Shown piece by piece: positions 61,308-64,000 of a DNA stretch of 64,000 bases. Within the stretch, counting starts at the first letter, position 1. Every line of letters begins with the position of its first letter. The stretch lies in the NCBI GenBank assembly GCA_903918195.1, contig CAIXDS010000258.1:124001-188000 (forward strand), given 5' to 3'. Both the position numbers and the translations under genes were made by a program. The stretch comes from an uncultured Acetobacteraceae bacterium (GTDB lineage: Bacteria > Pseudomonadota > Alphaproteobacteria > Acetobacterales > Acetobacteraceae). The notes under the pieces are model-generated. The model was not told where the DNA came from and made no database searches. It saw nothing but the letters and a program-made list of their open reading frames with translations.

Positions 61308-64000
61308 TCAGGCCGCCATGCCGGCCGGCCAGAGCGCCGCCGCCCGCGCGGCAAGAAGCCGGCGAATCGCCATTGGCACCTGCCGATGCGACTTGGCGCG
61401 CGGCAGCGGCAGTTCCTCGATGGCCAGGCCCTGCGGATACAGCGCGAGGTGCTCCTCCCAGTTGTCGAACCCCATGCGATCGACATTATCGACGAATGTT
61501 TCGGCCGCCACCCCCTCGGCCAGGATCAGCGCGTGGTCGGCCAGTTCCACGTGGTAGTACGTGAAGACGATGGGCACGTTCTCCTCGCGCCGGATCGTCG
61601 TGCCGTTCACCAGCGCACCGGCCTGGATCAGCACGCCGCCGACCAGCAGGGCGTGGTCGGGGGAGACCAGCAGGTCGCGCACCGGCTGGTTCTCGTCCAG
61701 CGCCCCGGTGGTGATGCGAATGGGCAGCACGCGCAACGGGTCGCCGAAGTGGCGGCAGACGGTCTGGCGGCCGATCCACAATACCGGCTGCGCTTCGCCC
61801 GCCGCGGTGAGCACCAGGTCGCCGATGGCAAGCGACTCCACCGCCCGCTCGCCCTGGGGCGTGCGGATCAGGGTGCCGGGCATGAAGCAGATCGCGTCGG
61901 CCGTGCCGGTCTGGATCGATTCCGCACCATATTGGAACGCAACGACGGTGTTGCCGCTGCTGTCGTTCGAAAGGCTGCTCGCGCCGGCACTCGTAAAACT
62001 GTAGTCAATGACGAGGTTCCTGGACGAATCATAGCCGAAAATGTCAATTTCCTGAAACGACGCTCCGGACGTAAGCATAAACTGCAAATCCGGCGTCAGC
62101 GCCGGCTGGGTCAAGGTCAGGCTGAGCGGACCAAGGCTGGCCTTGCCGGCGCCGATGCCGCTCGTTGACATCTTGAACGATTGCGTATCCTGCGATGAAA
62201 AGCTGGTCAGTTGATAAAGAGTCTTGCCGTCCAACGAATTAAGTGCGGACGTGGGCGTGAAGCGGACGAAATAGGTCAGGCTGCCGGTCGCCGGCAGCGA
62301 CAGGTTCGCGCGCGGCAGCGTCGTCGCCGCGGCGATGGGGGTCGCGGCGGCGGTCCCGTTGGTGGAAAACACGGAGGTGTTTGTCAACGCGTTCCACTCA
62401 GACGGGGCGATCTTGTCCGTGGTGTCGGTCGTGCCGTTCCGGTTGATGAGGTAGGCCTGAGCCTCCTCCGACCAGTATTGCAGCGCCGCCGTCGTCTGGC
62501 CGCTGCTGTCGGTCGAGAGGCTGCTGGCGCCGGCAAGTCCGAAACTGTAGTCAACGGCGAGGGCGTTTTCCGACGTATAGCCGAGAACGTCCACTTCCTG
62601 GAAGGCCGTGCCGCTGGTCAGCATCTGGAACAAGGCCGGCGTCAGCGCCTGCTGGGTAAAGGTCAGGGTGAGCGGACCGAAGCTGGCCCTGCCGGCGCCG
62701 GTGCCGCTGGCGCTGATGGCGAGCGAATTCGAATCCTCCGCGGAAAAGCCGGCCAGTTGATAAAGAGTCTGGCCGTCCAACGGATTGCCGCTGCCCGGCG
62801 TGGTGTTGAGGGTGAAGCGGACATAATAGGTCAGGCCGCCCACCTGCACTGCCGTCGTGTCAATCGTCGGCAACGTTGTCGGCGCGCCGATGGGGGCCGT
62901 CCTAGTGGTGCCGGTATAAAAATGATTATTGTTGTTTATCAGGTTCCAGGCGGCCTTGTTGATCGTGGTCGTGCCAATCTGATTGGTGGTGGTGGTTTGA
63001 ATCTCCTCTGCCCCGTATTGCAGTTTCGCCGTCGTCTGGCCGCTGCTGTCGATCGTCAGATCGCCGGTGCCGACGAGTCCGAAACTGTAATCAACGGCGA
63101 GGGTGCCGGAACTACCCGGTGTATAGCCGAGAACGTCCACTTCCTGGAAGGCCGTGCCCTCGGCCAGCATCTGCAACAAGGCCGGCTCCAGCCCATGCTG
63201 GGTGAACGTCAGGGTGAGCGGATCGAACCTGGCCATGCCGTGGGCGGTGCCGCTGCTGTCGATGTTGAACGACTGCAAATCCTGCCACGAAAAGCCGGTC
63301 AGTTCATAATAATCCTCGTGGTCAAATGGAGTTTTGCCGTCGCCGTTTTGGGGTGTGAAGAAGACATAATAGACCAGGTTGCTCGTCACCGACACGGTCT
63401 GGCCCGACAACGTCGCCGGCGCGGTGGCGGGGGTCGCACTGGTGGTCTTGTCGGTGGAAAATATGGCGGAATCTGTCGGACTGTTCCAGGCGGCCTGGGT
63501 GGTCGTGGTATTGCCGAGCAGATTGGTGGTGGTGATTTGAATCTCTTCCGACCCATATTGCAGCGCCGCCGTCACCTGGCCGTTGCCGTCGGCCGTGAGG
63601 TTGCTCACGCCGGCAAATCCGAAACTGTCGTCAACGGCGAGGGTGCCGGCGGACGTGTCCGTTGCCGCTGTATAGCCGAGAACGTCCACTTCATCGATCG
63701 GCGCGCCGCTGCCCAGCATTTCCAACAGGGCCGGCGTCAGCGCCTGCTGGGTAAAGGTCAGGGTGAGCGGATCGAAGCTGGCCCTGCCGGCGCCGGTGCC
63801 GCCGGTGCCGCCGGCGCCGCCGGCGCCGATGTTGAGCAACTGCAAATCCTGCCACGAAAAGCCGGTCAGTTGATAAAGAGTCGTGCCGTCCAACGCATTG
63901 CCGGCCGGAGCGGTGTTGAGGATGAAGCGGACATAATAGGTCAGGCCGCTCGCCGGCGGCGACACGTTGGCGAGCGGCAAATTCGCCGCCGCAGCGACGG
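61308..64000 (-). CDS. Tandem Hcp-like repeat protein with C-terminal Hint domain (5' end outside window)
   Basis: The frame is open from 61308 to the right edge with no start before it, so the N-terminus is missing; about 896 residues are visible. Numbering residues back from 63980, four repeats start at about 13, 202, 382 and 567, each with LTYYVRF, LYQLTGFSWQDLQ, ASFDPLTLTFTQQALTPALLQML, EVDVLGYT, LAVDYSFGLAG and a closing ALQYGSEEIQ. Length and motif order recall the Hcp (T6SS tube) fold: a SWxxxQ strand, FTK..D.ASP.L, then a strand and S..YG. From about 696 a Hint domain follows: AICFMPGTLIRTPQGERAV (putative catalytic Cys698), SLAIGDLVLT and LLVSPDHALLVGG. No signal or membrane segment is visible. 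The protein may self-process. No other T6SS gene is present. Confidence 0.8.
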   Translation of the reverse strand, partial: VAAAANLPLANVSPPASGLTYYVRFILNTAPAGNALDGTTLYQLTGFSWQDLQLLNIGAGGAGGTGGTGAGRASFDPLTLTFTQQALTPALLEMLGSGAPIDEVDVLGYTAATDTSAGTLAVDDSFGFAGVSNLTADGNGQVTAALQYGSEEIQITTTNLLGNTTTTQAAWNSPTDSAIFSTDKTTSATPATAPATLSGQTVSVTSNLVYYVFFTPQNGDGKTPFDHEDYYELTGFSWQDLQSFNIDSSGTAHGMARFDPLTLTFTQHGLEPALLQMLAEGTAFQEVDVLGYTPGSSGTLAVDYSFGLVGTGDLTIDSSGQTTAKLQYGAEEIQTTTTNQIGTTTINKAAWNLINNNNHFYTGTTRTAPIGAPTTLPTIDTTAVQVGGLTYYVRFTLNTTPGSGNPLDGQTLYQLAGFSAEDSNSLAISASGTGAGRASFGPLTLTFTQQALTPALFQMLTSGTAFQEVDVLGYTSENALAVDYSFGLAGASSLSTDSSGQTTAALQYWSEEAQAYLINRNGTTDTTDKIAPSEWNALTNTSVFSTNGTAAATPIAAATTLPRANLSLPATGSLTYFVRFTPTSALNSLDGKTLYQLTSFSSQDTQSFKMSTSGIGAGKASLGPLSLTLTQPALTPDLQFMLTSGASFQEIDIFGYDSSRNLVIDYSFTSAGASSLSNDSSGNTVVAFQYGAESIQTGTADAICFMPGTLIRTPQGERAVESLAIGDLVLTAAGEAQPVLWIGRQTVCRHFGDPLRVLPIRITTGALDENQPVRDLLVSPDHALLVGGVLIQAGALVNGTTIRREENVPIVFTYYHVELADHALILAEGVAAETFVDNVDRMGFDNWEEHLALYPQGLAIEELPLPRAKSHRQVPMAIRRLLAARAAALWPAGMAA
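61910..63944 (-). repeat. Four tandem coding repeats of about 540-570 bp
   Basis: The repeats encode the Hcp-like units of the Hint protein and start near 63944, 63377, 62837 and 62282. The first three are closest to one another (TLTFTQQALTPAL and EVDVLGYT nearly invariant); the fourth, next to the Hint domain, is more diverged (LTLTQPALTPDL, EIDIFGYD). The linkers between units are Ser/Thr/Ala-rich and vary in length. More copies may lie beyond the window edge. Confidence 0.75.

Noticed and set aside
61308-64000. Evidence for a type VI secretion system
   Set aside because: Only Hcp-like repeats are present; no sheath, baseplate, VgrG, ClpV or membrane-complex gene is in the window.

Overview
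The window is GC-rich throughout, with genes packed into co-directional runs that often overlap by 4 bp (ATGA or GTGA). Gene content and codon use suggest an alphaproteobacterium, most likely of the Acetobacteraceae; that assignment is inference, since no rRNA or marker gene is present. Almost the whole window is an exopolysaccharide/capsule region made of two assembly systems side by side, with accessory cassettes at both ends.

Region 1 (1-12853, minus strand): two GNAT-like genes flank a parallel beta-helix gene. They are followed by an NAD-dependent epimerase, an RmlC-type epimerase, an in-frame chimera of two sugar-nucleotide enzymes that is probably non-functional, a DUF1972 glycosyltransferase, an undecaprenyl-phosphate glucose phosphotransferase (lipid-linked repeat-unit initiation), a UDP-glucuronate decarboxylase, a secreted beta-helix protein and a GT2 glycosyltransferase. 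Region 2 (13031-21615, plus): an Orc/Cdc6-like ATPase, a Wza-type export lipoprotein, a Wzc/GumC-type chain-length protein, a CapB-like ATPase with a defective P-loop, a Wzy/O-antigen ligase-type polymerase, a methyltransferase and a GT4. Region 3 (21585-39191, mixed strands): sugar aminotransferase, glycosyltransferases, a second signal-less beta-helix protein, an outer-membrane barrel, a CelD/FemAB-like acyltransferase, a YdcF protein, a Wzx flippase, three methyltransferases, and a GtrB-like glycosyltransferase paired with a large membrane protein.

Region 4 (39477-60305) is a compact XrtA (exosortase A) polysaccharide locus. On the minus strand lie a Wza-like lipoprotein, chain-length protein, tyrosine-kinase-like ATPase, TIGR03016-type outer-membrane protein, XrtA ATPase, polysaccharide deacetylase, three glycosyltransferases, a FemAB-like protein, an exosortase fused to an EpsI-type domain, an AlgD-like GDP-mannose dehydrogenase and a fourth glycosyltransferase. 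Divergently on the plus strand lie an EpsB-type sugar transferase and a PrsT-type TPR protein. A decayed tRNA-Val lies between the two halves. No PEP-CTERM target protein is visible.

Region 5 (60640-64000): a small DUF3828-like secreted protein, then a gene cut by the right edge whose product has four tandem Hcp-like beta-barrel repeats followed by a Hint (hedgehog/intein) domain. This architecture, the chimeric sugar-nucleotide gene and the signal-less beta-helix/GNAT cassette are the most unusual items.
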